Assembly: GCF_002860285.1 (NCBI RefSeq)
Contig: NZ_PGVF01000005.1
Span: 124,001 to 188,000 of the forward strand
Direction: 5' to 3'
Source of the DNA: Bacillus sp. M6-12
GTDB lineage: Bacteria > Bacillota > Bacilli > Bacillales > DSM-1321
DNA: 64,000 nt
Shown: positions 25,866-35,290 of the stretch, one piece after another
Layout: the number at the start of each line of letters is the position of its first letter
Position numbering within the stretch: the stretch's first letter is position 1
Position numbers and translations under genes: made by a program
Notes under the pieces: generated by a model
The model's database searches: none
Seen by the model: the letters and a program-made list of their open reading frames with translations, nothing else
What the model was told of the DNA's origin: nothing

Positions 25866-26713
25866 TCTTCTGCCTCCCTCATATTCCGGAGATTAATGTT
25901 AGATTTCGTTGTTTCCTTTGTTGGCACTGGTGTATCACTTGGCGAGCCTTCTGCCAAATAAACAAACCAGTAAACGAAGCCTACCAATAATGAGCCTCCG
26001 ACCACGTTACCCAGAAAGACGGGTATGAAGTTACGTAAGTAGTCAAGCCAAGTAAAATGTCCCGCAAAAATGGCTGCTGGGATCAGGAACATGTTGGCAA
26101 CCACGTGCTGAAAACCGATTGCAACGAATGCCATGATTGGGAACCAGATAGCGAGTATTTTTCCACTGATCTCCTCTGACCCATAGGAGAGCCACATGCC
26201 TAGGCCCACCAGCCAGTTACAGCCAATCGCAGAAAAGAAGGCCTGCCAAAAATTCTCATCCAGTTTCGCCTGTGCAATGGCGACGGTTTTATCCAAAAAC
26301 GGACCATGTTCCGTAAGTCCTACTAAATGCCCGAATACATAAGCAACAAAGAGTGCTCCAATAAAGTTGCTGATAGTAATCCAAAACCAATTGGATGCCA
26401 ATTTATTCAAAGTTACTTTTCTTGACAGACAGGCAATGGACACGGCCATCATATTCCCGGTTACCAGCTCCCCGCCGGCAATTACAACTAACATGAGCCC
26501 CAGCGGAAATACGGAAGCACCTAAAAAGGTGCCAAAGGAGCCCCAATTTTCGGGCAGATTTCCAATAACCCTTATATCCAGAAGAAACCCAAGAGAAATA
26601 AAAGCACCTCCAAGAAAACCAAGAAATAGCATGCTCCGGAGCGGGAGTTCTGTTTTCTTTTTTCCAAGGTCTGCTGCAATACTGGCAATTTTCTTCGGTG
26701 GGTGAAATCCCAT
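25862..26713 (-). CDS. yrhG: Formate/nitrite transporter (FocA/FNT family)
   Basis: About 283 residues with six membrane segments. FNT landmarks are LGFLGGAFISLGFLL, GGELVTGNMM with its central Omega-loop, GCNWLVGLGMWLS and GFQHVVANMFLIPAA, which includes the conserved pore His. It moves formate across the membrane and feeds the overlapping FdhA gene (ATGA overlap). ATG 26713 is chosen, with AGGAGG 7 nt upstream. First gene of the formate operon; the small regulator-like gene at 26814 is divergent from it. Confidence 0.9.
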   Translation of the reverse strand: MGFHPPKKIASIAADLGKKKTELPLRSMLFLGFLGGAFISLGFLLDIRVIGNLPENWGSFGTFLGASVFPLGLMLVVIAGGELVTGNMMAVSIACLSRKVTLNKLASNWFWITISNFIGALFVAYVFGHLVGLTEHGPFLDKTVAIAQAKLDENFWQAFFSAIGCNWLVGLGMWLSYGSEEISGKILAIWFPIMAFVAIGFQHVVANMFLIPAAIFAGHFTWLDYLRNFIPVFLGNVVGGSLLVGFVYWFVYLAEGSPSDTPVPTKETTKSNINLRNMREAEE

Positions 26714-26813
26714 TAGCAACCCTCCTAATTCTTTTTCAGATAATATTATTTACCGTTTTGGGAAAATTATTTAAAGTTAGCAATATTATTATTTACGAAA
26801 GAAGGGTTACAGA

Positions 26814-27032
26814 TTGGATAAGGATAAATTATTACAAAGGGCACAATCTATGATTATGTCTTCAAGCAAAAATCCAAAACAAATGATAATATCAACGGTT
26901 AAAATGGCGGACATATTGAAAGTAGATTCTTCAGAGGTTGACCGGGGGCTGCGTGAGCTTGTTGAGGAAGGACGATTGCAGAAAGAAAGAATGACAGAAC
27001 CGCCGCATCATGATATATATTTTCTTCCTTAG
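26814..27032 (+). CDS. Small winged-helix-like protein divergent from the formate operon
   Basis: 72 residues: MDKDKLLQRAQSMIMSSSKN then a helix-turn-helix-like core IISTVKMADILKVDSSEVDRGLRELVEEGRL and a short hydrophobic end HHDIYFLP. The pattern resembles a minimal winged helix (SSEVDRGLRELVEEGRLQ as recognition helix plus wing). TTG 26814 has GAAGGG 7 nt upstream. Its divergent position 100 bp from the formate transporter suggests a regulator of that operon, but this is inference. Confidence 0.6.
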   Translation: MDKDKLLQRAQSMIMSSSKNPKQMIISTVKMADILKVDSSEVDRGLRELVEEGRLQKERMTEPPHHDIYFLP

Positions 27033-27046
27033 CCTCTAAGGTCCAC

Positions 27047-27092
27047 ATAAAAAGCGGAACAAGACTACTTTCCTCTTGTTCCGCTTTTTTAT
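27047..27092. terminator. Strong bidirectional terminator
   Basis: AAAAGCGGAACAAGA / CTCTTGTTCCGCTTTTTT, 13-bp stem, loop of about 8 nt. Serves the winged-helix gene and the leftward peptide gene. Confidence 0.8.
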
Positions 27093-27100
27093 TATTTATC

Positions 27101-27157
27101 CTAAAGTTGGTTAATTGCATTAATTAACCATACCTCTTCTTGTTTTTCCTTGCTCAT
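27101..27157 (-). CDS. Possible 18-residue peptide gene
   Basis: MSKEKQEEVWLINAINQL-stop on the minus strand, with AAAGGAG exactly 7 nt before the ATG at 27157 and a strong terminator right after the stop. The combination of ideal ribosome binding site and terminator suggests a real mini-gene, although such a short frame can occur by chance. No family recognised. Confidence 0.35.
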   Translation of the reverse strand: MSKEKQEEVWLINAINQL

Positions 27158-27320
27158 ATATTCAGTCTCCTTTAAGTGTACGCAGGAGATTGGATTCTTT
27201 CTTTCATTGATAGGTAATTTTTTCGCGAATTTTATATTAGCAAAAAAGCTGGTTATCCCGGGTAGGAATGAGGTAATTTTGTATATTAGCACAGAAACTA
27301 TTCAAAAAGGTGATTAAATT

Positions 27321-28070
27321 TTGTTAAATCAATACAACTCATTAAAGCATTTTATGGATTCAATCCGACAATTGCCGCTGGACCGTCCGCTAACAAAACA
27401 AGATTTATTAACCGAGGAATTTTTAATGGAGAAGAATGCGGATTTGGAGATGTTTTTTACCCCGCATAATGAATATATAAACCGAGAGGCCAGGATCGTT
27501 GTTGTCGGGATCACCCCGGGATGGACACAGATGAAAGCGGCATTTGAACAGGCAGTGTCGAGCTTGAATGAAGGGGCTTCACTTGAAAAAATTGCAAAAT
27601 CGGCCAAAATGGCTGCAAGTTTTTCCGGGACGATGAGAATAAATTTAATTGAGATGCTGGATCAATGCGGTATTGCCCGTGTAATAAATTGCCATAGTAC
27701 CGAAATGCTGTTTTCCAAGAAACGCCATCTTTTGCATACAACCTCTACCATTAAATATCCGGTATTCTTCCATAATCAAAACTATAATGGGTACCGGCCT
27801 AGAATAGAGTCTTCAACACTGCTAACAAAGTATGCTTATGAGGTTTTTCCAAGGGAATTGGCCGAACTTAAACAGGATATTCTCATTATCCCCCTTGGCA
27901 AAACTGTAGAACAGATCATCCGAACCGTTATTACTGAAGAAAAGTTAAATGGGTATATTTTATCGGGTTTTCCTCATCCATCAGGTGCAAATGGCCACCG
28001 AAAAAAACAATTTGAGGAGAATCTGGGCCAATTAAAACAATCTGTAAAAAAATGGTCGGAAAAGTTTTAG
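27321..28070 (+). CDS. Uracil-DNA-glycosylase-superfamily-like protein
   Basis: 249 residues. The segment IVVVGITPGWTQMKAAF corresponds to UDG motif A (G-x-x-PG), and the late LSGFPHPSGANGHR to motif B (HPSxxN). Between them lies a family-specific insertion. Whether it is an active glycosylase is unclear since the usual catalytic Asp/Asn of motif A is replaced (TPGW). TTG 27321 has AAGGTGA at proper spacing. Single gene. Confidence 0.6.
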   Translation: MLNQYNSLKHFMDSIRQLPLDRPLTKQDLLTEEFLMEKNADLEMFFTPHNEYINREARIVVVGITPGWTQMKAAFEQAVSSLNEGASLEKIAKSAKMAASFSGTMRINLIEMLDQCGIARVINCHSTEMLFSKKRHLLHTTSTIKYPVFFHNQNYNGYRPRIESSTLLTKYAYEVFPRELAELKQDILIIPLGKTVEQIIRTVITEEKLNGYILSGFPHPSGANGHRKKQFEENLGQLKQSVKKWSEKF

Positions 28071-28226
28071 TATTACACTCTGAGGCAGATTCAGACATAC
28101 ATATATCAGCATTTGCCTGCTAGTCTTAAGTCCTTTTGGCAATATCCCTTTGGAATGGATTGTATAAGAACCCTTTAAAATCCAAACACTATCCCCAGCA
28201 ACTAGTAAATGTGCGGAGGAACTTAC

Positions 28227-29693
28227 ATGGGGTTCTTTAGAAAAAGATATCAAAAGTCTCACTTTACCAAGGAAAATACAAAAACACAGGAAAATGTCTC
28301 ATTGGAAAAAACCCTTGATCAATTTCGGGATTGTTCAGATTTAGTTCAAAATGATCTTCCTGAACTTCAAGTGAGCTACGTATATATTGAAAACCTGGTA
28401 AATCCCCAGAAGGTAAAAGAATATCTCGCAGACCCCTTCGATACTTTAAAGTCACCTGATGTCGGGTTAATTCTTAACGAGAAAAGATATAAGAAAACGA
28501 CAGAAAGCAAGTCATTATATAAAGGAATATTAAATGGTGAGGCTGCAATCTTCTTTAAGGATGAAGCCTACCTTGTCAACCTTTTTGGGCCAGAAACCAG
28601 GCCTATGAATGAATCGGGAACTGAAACCGTTATTACAGGTCCCCATGAAGCCTTTAATGAATCAGCGGGACAAAATATTTCATTAGTGCGCAGGAGAATC
28701 AAGAGCTCCCATTTAAAGGTTTATAAAATTACAGTTGGAGAGGTCACTTTAACAGATGTTTACCTGCTTTACCTTGATAATATCGCAAATAAGGGCTTTG
28801 TCGAGCAAGTAAAACAGAGAATTGAATCTGTAAGGATGGATGGAATTTTGGAATCGACAATGCTAGTCCAAATGATTGAAGAAAATCCTTATTCATTTTT
28901 TCCTCAATTCTTGACAACTGAGCGGCCTGATACAGTAGCTTCCAAAATATTGGAAGGGAAAATTGCGGGGATAACAGATGGCAGTCCAACAGCATTCATT
29001 GCTCCAACCAGCTTTTTTGAATTTTTTAATTCACCTGAAGATTATTACCAGAGATGGGCCTTGGCCACATTCTTGAGGCTTTTAAGGTATACTGCCTTCT
29101 TTATAGCCATTTTCTTTACTGCTTTTTATGTGGCGGTCACAACCTTCCATTATGAAATGATCCCAAGAACGCTTCTCTACACGTTACTTGAATCCAGGAG
29201 CAAAGTACCATTTCCTCCATTAATTGAAGCATTGATAATGGAAATTACTATCGAGTTATTAAGGGAAGCCGGAGCAAGGCTGCCGACTAAAATCGGCCAG
29301 ACTATTGGCATTGTTGGCGGTATTGTTATTGGACAATCAGCAGTACAGGCGGGCATAGCAAGCAATATCCTGATTATTGCCGTCGCTATCTCAGCAATTG
29401 CTTCCTTTGTAATCCCAAACTATATTATGAGTGCTTCGATTCGATTGATCCGATTTGGGTTAATACTCCTTGCCGGAATATGGGGCAATTTGGGAATAAT
29501 GTTCGGGCTCGGTTTGGTTCTAATCCACTTAACCGGAATTATGAATTTGGGAACATCATTTTTAACGCCGATTGCCCCTATATCAAAGAGTGATTTAAGG
29601 GATATTGTTATTAGGGCGCCATTTTCAAAATTAATAACACGGCCTTCGCAATCAGTTGCTACAAATCGAGTAAGACAAAAGAAAAAATTGTAG
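28227..29693 (+). CDS. Spore germination protein, GerA-family A subunit
   Basis: About 488 residues. A ~240-residue cytoplasmic N-terminal part (KTLDQFRDCSDLVQNDL; LVNPQKVKEYLADPF) precedes the membrane region with about five to six segments. The stretch PFPPLIEALIMEITIELLREAGARLP followed by GQTIGIVGGIVIGQSAVQAGI is the GerA-family signature (PF03323). It forms the germinant receptor channel with the B and C subunits. ATG 28227 is chosen: GGAGGA is 6 nt upstream. First gene of the operon. Confidence 0.92.
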   Translation: MGFFRKRYQKSHFTKENTKTQENVSLEKTLDQFRDCSDLVQNDLPELQVSYVYIENLVNPQKVKEYLADPFDTLKSPDVGLILNEKRYKKTTESKSLYKGILNGEAAIFFKDEAYLVNLFGPETRPMNESGTETVITGPHEAFNESAGQNISLVRRRIKSSHLKVYKITVGEVTLTDVYLLYLDNIANKGFVEQVKQRIESVRMDGILESTMLVQMIEENPYSFFPQFLTTERPDTVASKILEGKIAGITDGSPTAFIAPTSFFEFFNSPEDYYQRWALATFLRLLRYTAFFIAIFFTAFYVAVTTFHYEMIPRTLLYTLLESRSKVPFPPLIEALIMEITIELLREAGARLPTKIGQTIGIVGGIVIGQSAVQAGIASNILIIAVAISAIASFVIPNYIMSASIRLIRFGLILLAGIWGNLGIMFGLGLVLIHLTGIMNLGTSFLTPIAPISKSDLRDIVIRAPFSKLITRPSQSVATNRVRQKKKL

Positions 29694-29702
29694 AGGTTCA
29701 TG

Positions 29703-30788
29703 ATGAAAGAAAAATTACATTCCTTCCATTTAACGATTTTAATTTATTTAATCCAGACTGGTGTTGTGTTATTCATCCTTCCAGGTACACTTGCAAAAAC
29801 TTTTGGGACAAACGGCTGGCTTGCCATTCTTCCAGTTTCCGCTATGATGATAATCAATATTATATTGATCGGGGCAGTCTTTCGCCTCGGAAAGGGTAAA
29901 CCCTTTTTTGCAATAGTCGAGGAAGGAATTCCTCGTCTGGTTGTGGTTCCAATATATATATTTCTTATTATTCTTTGGAGCCTCTTGGGATGTTTGACAG
30001 GAAAACAGTATATTGCCATCTTTCAGGTTTTCTCCTTTCAGCATTCGCCTAGCTCCCTTTTAAAGCTGATGTATGATGTATTGCTGTATTTCCTGGTTAT
30101 TAAAGGAATATACAATATTGCCAAAGCGTCTACAATTATTTTTTCCATCACAATATTTTTGTTTATTCTGTTTTTCTATTTTTTCCCTGATCTTGAAATG
30201 GTCAGTTTTACTCCCTTTTTATTTCAAAATGGAGATGGGTGGACCAGCGGTGTGTTTGATACTTATGTTGCTTTTCTTGGAGCTGAACTCTCCCTCCTAT
30301 TTTTTCCGTATGTGAATAAGGAATCAAAGTTTATTAGATCAGTTATTCTTGGAAATCTGCTTACTACCTTTGTGTATGTTTATTCTTGTTTTTTGATTTT
30401 TGGAGTTTTTGGGTACGATTATATAAAAAATTTAAGATTCCCATTAATGCAGCTGCTGTCCCTAATTGAATTCCCATTTATAGAAAGGCTGGAAAATCTG
30501 CTTTATTGTTTGTTTATGTTAAAAGTCTTAATTACGACTGCGATGTTTATTTGGGCGGCAACTGAAGCGGCAAAAAGAATTTTCCCGAACAAGGGGGAGA
30601 AATCTATTGCTTTTTTAATCGTTCTGGGCGTTTATCTCATTTCTTTTATACCAGAAACCTTAGACCAGATTGCAAGCTGGATGAAATTCCTGGCTTCCAT
30701 TGAAATTGTGATTTCTTATACCTTGCCTATCATAGCAATTTTGCTGCTTTTTATCCGGAAAAAAGGAAGGAAGAAAGAACATGGGTAA
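29703..30788 (+). CDS. Spore germination protein, GerB-family B subunit
   Basis: About 361 residues with ten membrane segments; the start LHSFHLTILIYLIQTGVVLFILPG and the central FLGAELSLLFFPYV fit the spore permease family (PF03845), related to amino-acid permeases and thought to bind the germinant. Two ATGs lie side by side (29700, 29703); AGAGG at 29692-29696 better fits the second. It starts 6-10 nt after the A subunit stop. Confidence 0.92.
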   Translation: MKEKLHSFHLTILIYLIQTGVVLFILPGTLAKTFGTNGWLAILPVSAMMIINIILIGAVFRLGKGKPFFAIVEEGIPRLVVVPIYIFLIILWSLLGCLTGKQYIAIFQVFSFQHSPSSLLKLMYDVLLYFLVIKGIYNIAKASTIIFSITIFLFILFFYFFPDLEMVSFTPFLFQNGDGWTSGVFDTYVAFLGAELSLLFFPYVNKESKFIRSVILGNLLTTFVYVYSCFLIFGVFGYDYIKNLRFPLMQLLSLIEFPFIERLENLLYCLFMLKVLITTAMFIWAATEAAKRIFPNKGEKSIAFLIVLGVYLISFIPETLDQIASWMKFLASIEIVISYTLPIIAILLLFIRKKGRKKEHG

Positions 30789-31899
30789 AAGATTTAAGAC
30801 AATTTTAGCAGTTTCGGCAGTTGTTATAATTGCTGGGTGCAGCGATATTAATACATTAGAAGACCAGGCACTTGCTCAGGTTATTACATATGATCTTGAA
30901 GAAACAAATGATGGTAACATTGGAAAGCTTAAAGTAACTGCATCCATTCCCTTAAAAAATAGGAGGAATGACCAGAGAGTAATTACTTCTATTTCAAAAA
31001 CGAGTAAAGGTGCTAGAATGGAATTCAAATCACAGACAGATTTGCATTTTGTAAAAGGTCAGCTTAGGACTGTTATGTTCGGTAAAAGCCTGACAAAGCA
31101 TGGATATACTAAATATTTTGATACATTGCACAGAGATCCACAAGTTAGCCCGCGCACGAATGTAGTTATTGTAAACGGTAATGCTGCGAAGCTGGCTGCT
31201 GCTAAGTACGATAACAAAGAAGCAACTTTTGAGACTATTGATCGTTTTATTGAAAAACAGGATATGGAAAGTATCTTGCCCAACATAGATATCTTTCAGT
31301 TTATGAGGGATTACTATGAAGAGGGAATAGATCCGGTAGCCCCGGTTCTGATAGAAAGAAAGGATTTTATTGATTCGGACGGAGTAGCTTTGTTCAGAGA
31401 TGACAATTTTATAACCCAATTAGATCCGTCCATGACCACTATTTTTTTGATGTTAAGAAAAAAAATAAATAATGGGCAGCAAAATTTCGAATATCCTGCT
31501 CCTGGACATAAAACTCCGGAAATTGTTGCTTTGAATATTTTACATAGTAAACGGAAAATAAAAGTAAAAGAAACTGCTGCCAATGGTAAAATTCATGTAC
31601 AAATTACTCTGGATGTAAAAGGATCCATTTTTGAATATATTGGAGAAAAAACCCTTGATACAAAAAAGAACCAGCAGATTTTAACAAATAAGATGGAGAA
31701 GTCTATTTCTAAGGATGCAGAGCGGATTGTAGCTTTCACTCAAGAGCATAATGTTGATAGTTTGGGCATAGGAAAATATGTACGCAACAGTATGACATAC
31801 TCTGACTGGAAAAAGCTTGATTGGCGGAAGGAATATCCGAATATTAAAGTTACATGCAGTACCAACCTCGAAATTCGGAATTATGGATTAGTTGACTGA
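30781..31899 (+). CDS. Spore germination lipoprotein, GerC-family C subunit
   Basis: 372 residues. Lipoprotein signal peptide with lipobox VIIAGC, acylated Cys at about 20; the mature start SDINTLEDQALAQVI and LRTVMFGKSLTKHGYTKYFDTLHRDPQ are characteristic of Ger(x)C proteins. It overlaps the B gene by 8 nt (ATG within its end), confirming the three-gene A-B-C receptor operon. The ligand of this receptor cannot be inferred. Expression should be in the forespore; I found no clear sigma-G promoter. Confidence 0.92.
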   Translation: MGKRFKTILAVSAVVIIAGCSDINTLEDQALAQVITYDLEETNDGNIGKLKVTASIPLKNRRNDQRVITSISKTSKGARMEFKSQTDLHFVKGQLRTVMFGKSLTKHGYTKYFDTLHRDPQVSPRTNVVIVNGNAAKLAAAKYDNKEATFETIDRFIEKQDMESILPNIDIFQFMRDYYEEGIDPVAPVLIERKDFIDSDGVALFRDDNFITQLDPSMTTIFLMLRKKINNGQQNFEYPAPGHKTPEIVALNILHSKRKIKVKETAANGKIHVQITLDVKGSIFEYIGEKTLDTKKNQQILTNKMEKSISKDAERIVAFTQEHNVDSLGIGKYVRNSMTYSDWKKLDWRKEYPNIKVTCSTNLEIRNYGLVD

Positions 31900-31983
31900 C
31901 AATTTATTATTTTCAATCAGAAATGGATAGTATATGCTAAAATGATGTTAAAAGTTTTAGGCATCATTATAGGAGGAATATCT

Positions 31984-33474
31984 TTGCAAAATCCTGCCCT
32001 GGCCAGGCTGGTTCATGACTGGCTGCCGGAAAAAACAATTGAAGAATTACAGCAGGCTTTATCTATTGGAGAAATCACATCTAAAGAGCTTGTATTAATG
32101 TATTTGCATCGAATAAGCTCATTTGATAAGCAAGGGATTGCCATCAATTCCGTTCTGGAAATCAATCCGGATGCTGTGCAGATTGCGGAGGCTTTAGATA
32201 CAGAAAGAAGCCAATCTGGCTCACGCGGTCCGCTTCATGGTATTCCGGTTTTATTAAAAGATAATATTGATACTGCTGATAAAATGCATACGAGCGCCGG
32301 TTCCCTTGCACTGCAATATAATATTGCGGCAGAGGATTCATTTGTCGCGAAACAGCTTCGGGATGCGGGTGCAATTATTTTAGGTAAAACAAATATGACG
32401 GAGTGGGCCAATTTCATGACAACTGATGGTATGCCGAGCGGTTATAGCTCCAGAGGCGGGCAGGTGCTTAATCCATACGGTCCTGACCGCTTTGACGTCG
32501 GCGGATCAAGCAGCGGTTCGGGTGCTTCCATCGCGGCTAATTTGGCGGCTGCCGCTGTTGGTACAGAAACTTCGGGATCAATTCTTAGCCCGGCAAGTTC
32601 CAACTCAATTGTGGGCCTTAAGCCAACAGTCGGTCTGATCAGCCGATCGGGCATTATACCGATCTCCCATAGCCAGGATACCGCTGGCCCAATGGCCAGG
32701 ACTGTATCAGATACGGCACTGCTGCTGACTGTCCTGGCTGGTAAAGATGATCGGGATCCAGCAACTCTCTCCAATCCGAATAGAAATCTTACATACAGCC
32801 AGTTTTTAAAAAAGGATGGATTGCGCGGTGTCTCGATTGGGGTTGCCAGGGATCCTTACTTTTCTTATTTGGACGAAGAAGAAGTACTGCTGATGGAAAA
32901 ATCTATTGAATTATTGCGGGAGAACGGCGCTACTGTGATTGACTCTATAGATTTCCCGTCTGCGAAAGAAGACTTGGGGTATGATACGCTTGTATTTGAG
33001 TTTAAGCCCGATCTTAACGCCTATTTACAGAATACTGGCGAAAATGTCCCGGTTTCCACACTTAGAGATGTGATTGCTTTTAATGAGGCACACCCTGAAA
33101 AAATGCTTAAATATGGGCAAACATTACTGGTTACATGTGAAGAAACAAGCGGAACCCTAACTGAGACTGCGTATATCGAATGCAGAGAAAAAGACATTTA
33201 TTTTTCGCAGATTAAGGGGATTGATGCAGTCATGGATGATTATAAACTCGATGCCCTACTATCTCCAAATAATTTTGGGGCTGGACTTCCTGCTAAAGCC
33301 GGATACCCGTCCATCACTGTTCCAGCTGGTTATACAAACGAAGGTAAACCGCTTGGAGTAACCTTCACAGCAAAAGCATTCGAAGAAGGAAAACTGATAG
33401 AGATTGGTTATTCCTTTGAACAGGCTGCTAAACTAAGAAAGCCGCCAGTATTAGCAGTGGCGGAAGAAGTTTAA
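31984..33474 (+). CDS. Amidase (amidase signature family)
   Basis: About 496 residues. The Ser-cisSer-Lys triad is visible: Lys in PVLLKDNIDTAD, the Gly/Ser-rich block FDVGGSSSGSGASIAANLAAA, and the nucleophile region GTETSGSILSPAS. It hydrolyses an amide; this subgroup (long C-terminal region with DALLSPNNFGAGLPAKAGYPSI) is often annotated as amidase of unknown substrate, not GatA. TTG 31984 has AGGAGG 7 nt upstream; the frame upstream has no site. Terminator follows. Confidence 0.85.
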   Translation: MQNPALARLVHDWLPEKTIEELQQALSIGEITSKELVLMYLHRISSFDKQGIAINSVLEINPDAVQIAEALDTERSQSGSRGPLHGIPVLLKDNIDTADKMHTSAGSLALQYNIAAEDSFVAKQLRDAGAIILGKTNMTEWANFMTTDGMPSGYSSRGGQVLNPYGPDRFDVGGSSSGSGASIAANLAAAAVGTETSGSILSPASSNSIVGLKPTVGLISRSGIIPISHSQDTAGPMARTVSDTALLLTVLAGKDDRDPATLSNPNRNLTYSQFLKKDGLRGVSIGVARDPYFSYLDEEEVLLMEKSIELLRENGATVIDSIDFPSAKEDLGYDTLVFEFKPDLNAYLQNTGENVPVSTLRDVIAFNEAHPEKMLKYGQTLLVTCEETSGTLTETAYIECREKDIYFSQIKGIDAVMDDYKLDALLSPNNFGAGLPAKAGYPSITVPAGYTNEGKPLGVTFTAKAFEEGKLIEIGYSFEQAAKLRKPPVLAVAEEV

Positions 33475-33492
33475 ATATCTTTCAACAGCAAA

Positions 33493-33521
33493 TTGGGCCG
33501 CTTGTTAGCGGCCCTTTCTTG
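33493..33521 (+). terminator. Terminator after the amidase gene
   Basis: GGGCCGCT (33495-33502) TGTT AGCGGCCC (33507-33514), then TTTCTTG. Confidence 0.75.
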
Positions 33522-33530
33522 CTGATTAAG

Positions 33531-33872
33531 TTATTTTATAAACCAGACTTTTGTGATTTTGTCATTGATTACTTCATACATCGCAACAGCCTCTGATTCC
33601 ACCCCATTTGCTCTTCCAGTTACATGTTCATGGTCAATAACAATATTATTGCGGGCGATCCGTGACCGTAGTTCTGCATGCTGGTTTGGATTATCATTAA
33701 ATAATTTAGTATATCTTTCTCTCATTTTTTCTATACCGGTATACGTGATTATGTTGGATGGAAATTCTAAAACTTGTACGTCTTCACTGTAGGCTTCCAA
33801 AAATTCTTCTATATTTTGGGCGTTATACGCATCAAGCTGTTTTTGTGCCAGTTCAATTGCTATTGTGCTCAT
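33531..33872 (-). CDS. SnoaL-like/NTF2-fold protein
   Basis: 113 residues with the NTF2-like pattern: AIELAQKQLDAYNAQNIEEFLEAYSEDVQVLEFP, then GIEKMRERYTKLF and a beta-sheet ending MYEVINDKITKVWFI. Small-molecule isomerase/cyclase-type fold; specific activity unknown. AGGAGG precedes the ATG and it is 11 bp after the beta-lactamase-fold gene, likely co-transcribed. Confidence 0.8.
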   Translation of the reverse strand: MSTIAIELAQKQLDAYNAQNIEEFLEAYSEDVQVLEFPSNIITYTGIEKMRERYTKLFNDNPNQHAELRSRIARNNIVIDHEHVTGRANGVESEAVAMYEVINDKITKVWFIK

Positions 33873-33883
33873 TATAATGCCTC

Positions 33884-35209
33884 CTATATGTCTTCCGCTA
33901 TTCTTCTAAGCATTCTGGAACCAAATAATACGGCCCATGCCTTTTCTCCGCTCTTGACATAAAAACGAATCGAGAGACCATATTCTTCGTTCCATAACAT
34001 ATCCTTTGAGGCAGATCGAAATTCCAAACTTTCCTCACCCATTGTTACCTTTGGCATTCCATCATGGGTGGTGACGGTTATCTTACTCCCTTCTGCAGAT
34101 GCATATGACCCATCCATTACTAGAAGCTCTTCCTGAGAAGACTCATAAACTGGAGGTTCATAGCGTTTTCGTTCTATTGGCAAGTCCAAAGCCGCATTTA
34201 CTGCTCCAAGCCATAAGTCTGCACTTGGTGCACCGGAAATATTAGTCAGCACCGCAATAACCAGTTTTTTTTCAGGAGCGAATCCGAAATGCGAAGAAAC
34301 ACCTGGCTGCCCTCCGCCGTGTTCAATCAATGTTATACCCGAATAGTCCGGTGTAGTGGTTAACCCAAATCCATAAAAGGAATATTCACTAATTTGAAAG
34401 AAAGCTTTTCCCATTTTATTAATTTGTTTTTTTGATAAGATTTGCTGATCGTTTGTATCACAATCTATATACTGTTGGCCATATTTGATTAAATCAAGGA
34501 CATTTGACCGGATGCCTCCGCCCACTTCGTAATTCCCCAATTTTGGCCAGGGCTGCTGCTCAAACTGCTTCGTCTTTCTATTGAACTCATAAGGTACTGA
34601 AATGTTATCCAGCTTGGAGATTTCCTCCAGGCTAAATGTTGAGCGATTCATCCCCAGCGGTTCTAGTATATTGGAAGTTATATATCTTCTGAAAAGCTGG
34701 CCGGTAATCCGTTCAATAATTAATCCCAGTAAAAGGAATGTATCATTGCAATAGCTGAAATATTCCCCCGGGTTGCCGAGCATCTTAATATCTTCTTCAG
34801 CAAAATAACAAATATGGTCATCCAGCTTATCCAGGTCTTCCCTTCTATTCATCGGCGGGACGCCCGATGTATGGGATAACAAGTGATGAATATTGATCTT
34901 ATCTATGCTGGGAACCCCTTTTATCGTAAATTCAGGTATATATTTAATTACCGGATCAGTAACAGAAAGCCTTCCTTCCTGCTCGAGCTTCATGATCGCC
35001 ATTGCGGTAAATGATTTAGATACTGAAGCAATTCCAAAGATGGTTTCGGGTGTGACCAATTCTTTTCTTTCCACATCCCGATATCCAAACCCTTTTTGAT
35101 ATACAAGCTCCCCATTCTTTGAAACAGCAATGGCTGCACCGGGAATATTTTTAGCTTGCATAAGGTTTGTTACATATTCATCCAACTCCTTCTGCCTAAG
35201 CTGGTCCAT
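33884..35209 (-). CDS. Beta-lactamase-related serine hydrolase
   Basis: About 441 residues. The class C/esterase-type motifs are present: SxxK as ASVSKSFTAMAI, YxN as FSYCNDTFLLLG and a C-terminal HGGGQPG in place of KTG. No signal peptide, so cytoplasmic. Such proteins are peptidases or esterases rather than resistance enzymes. ATG 35209 is supported by GAGGAG 7 nt upstream; the 12 preceding codons lack a site. Confidence 0.85.
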   Translation of the reverse strand: MDQLRQKELDEYVTNLMQAKNIPGAAIAVSKNGELVYQKGFGYRDVERKELVTPETIFGIASVSKSFTAMAIMKLEQEGRLSVTDPVIKYIPEFTIKGVPSIDKINIHHLLSHTSGVPPMNRREDLDKLDDHICYFAEEDIKMLGNPGEYFSYCNDTFLLLGLIIERITGQLFRRYITSNILEPLGMNRSTFSLEEISKLDNISVPYEFNRKTKQFEQQPWPKLGNYEVGGGIRSNVLDLIKYGQQYIDCDTNDQQILSKKQINKMGKAFFQISEYSFYGFGLTTTPDYSGITLIEHGGGQPGVSSHFGFAPEKKLVIAVLTNISGAPSADLWLGAVNAALDLPIERKRYEPPVYESSQEELLVMDGSYASAEGSKITVTTHDGMPKVTMGEESLEFRSASKDMLWNEEYGLSIRFYVKSGEKAWAVLFGSRMLRRIAEDI

Positions 35210-35290
35210 GAAAGTTCTCCTCTTCCCTTTTTCTCTGTTAACCATTATGTATTTTTATCCGATGAACTAAGTATTCTTTTTCAACAGCAA

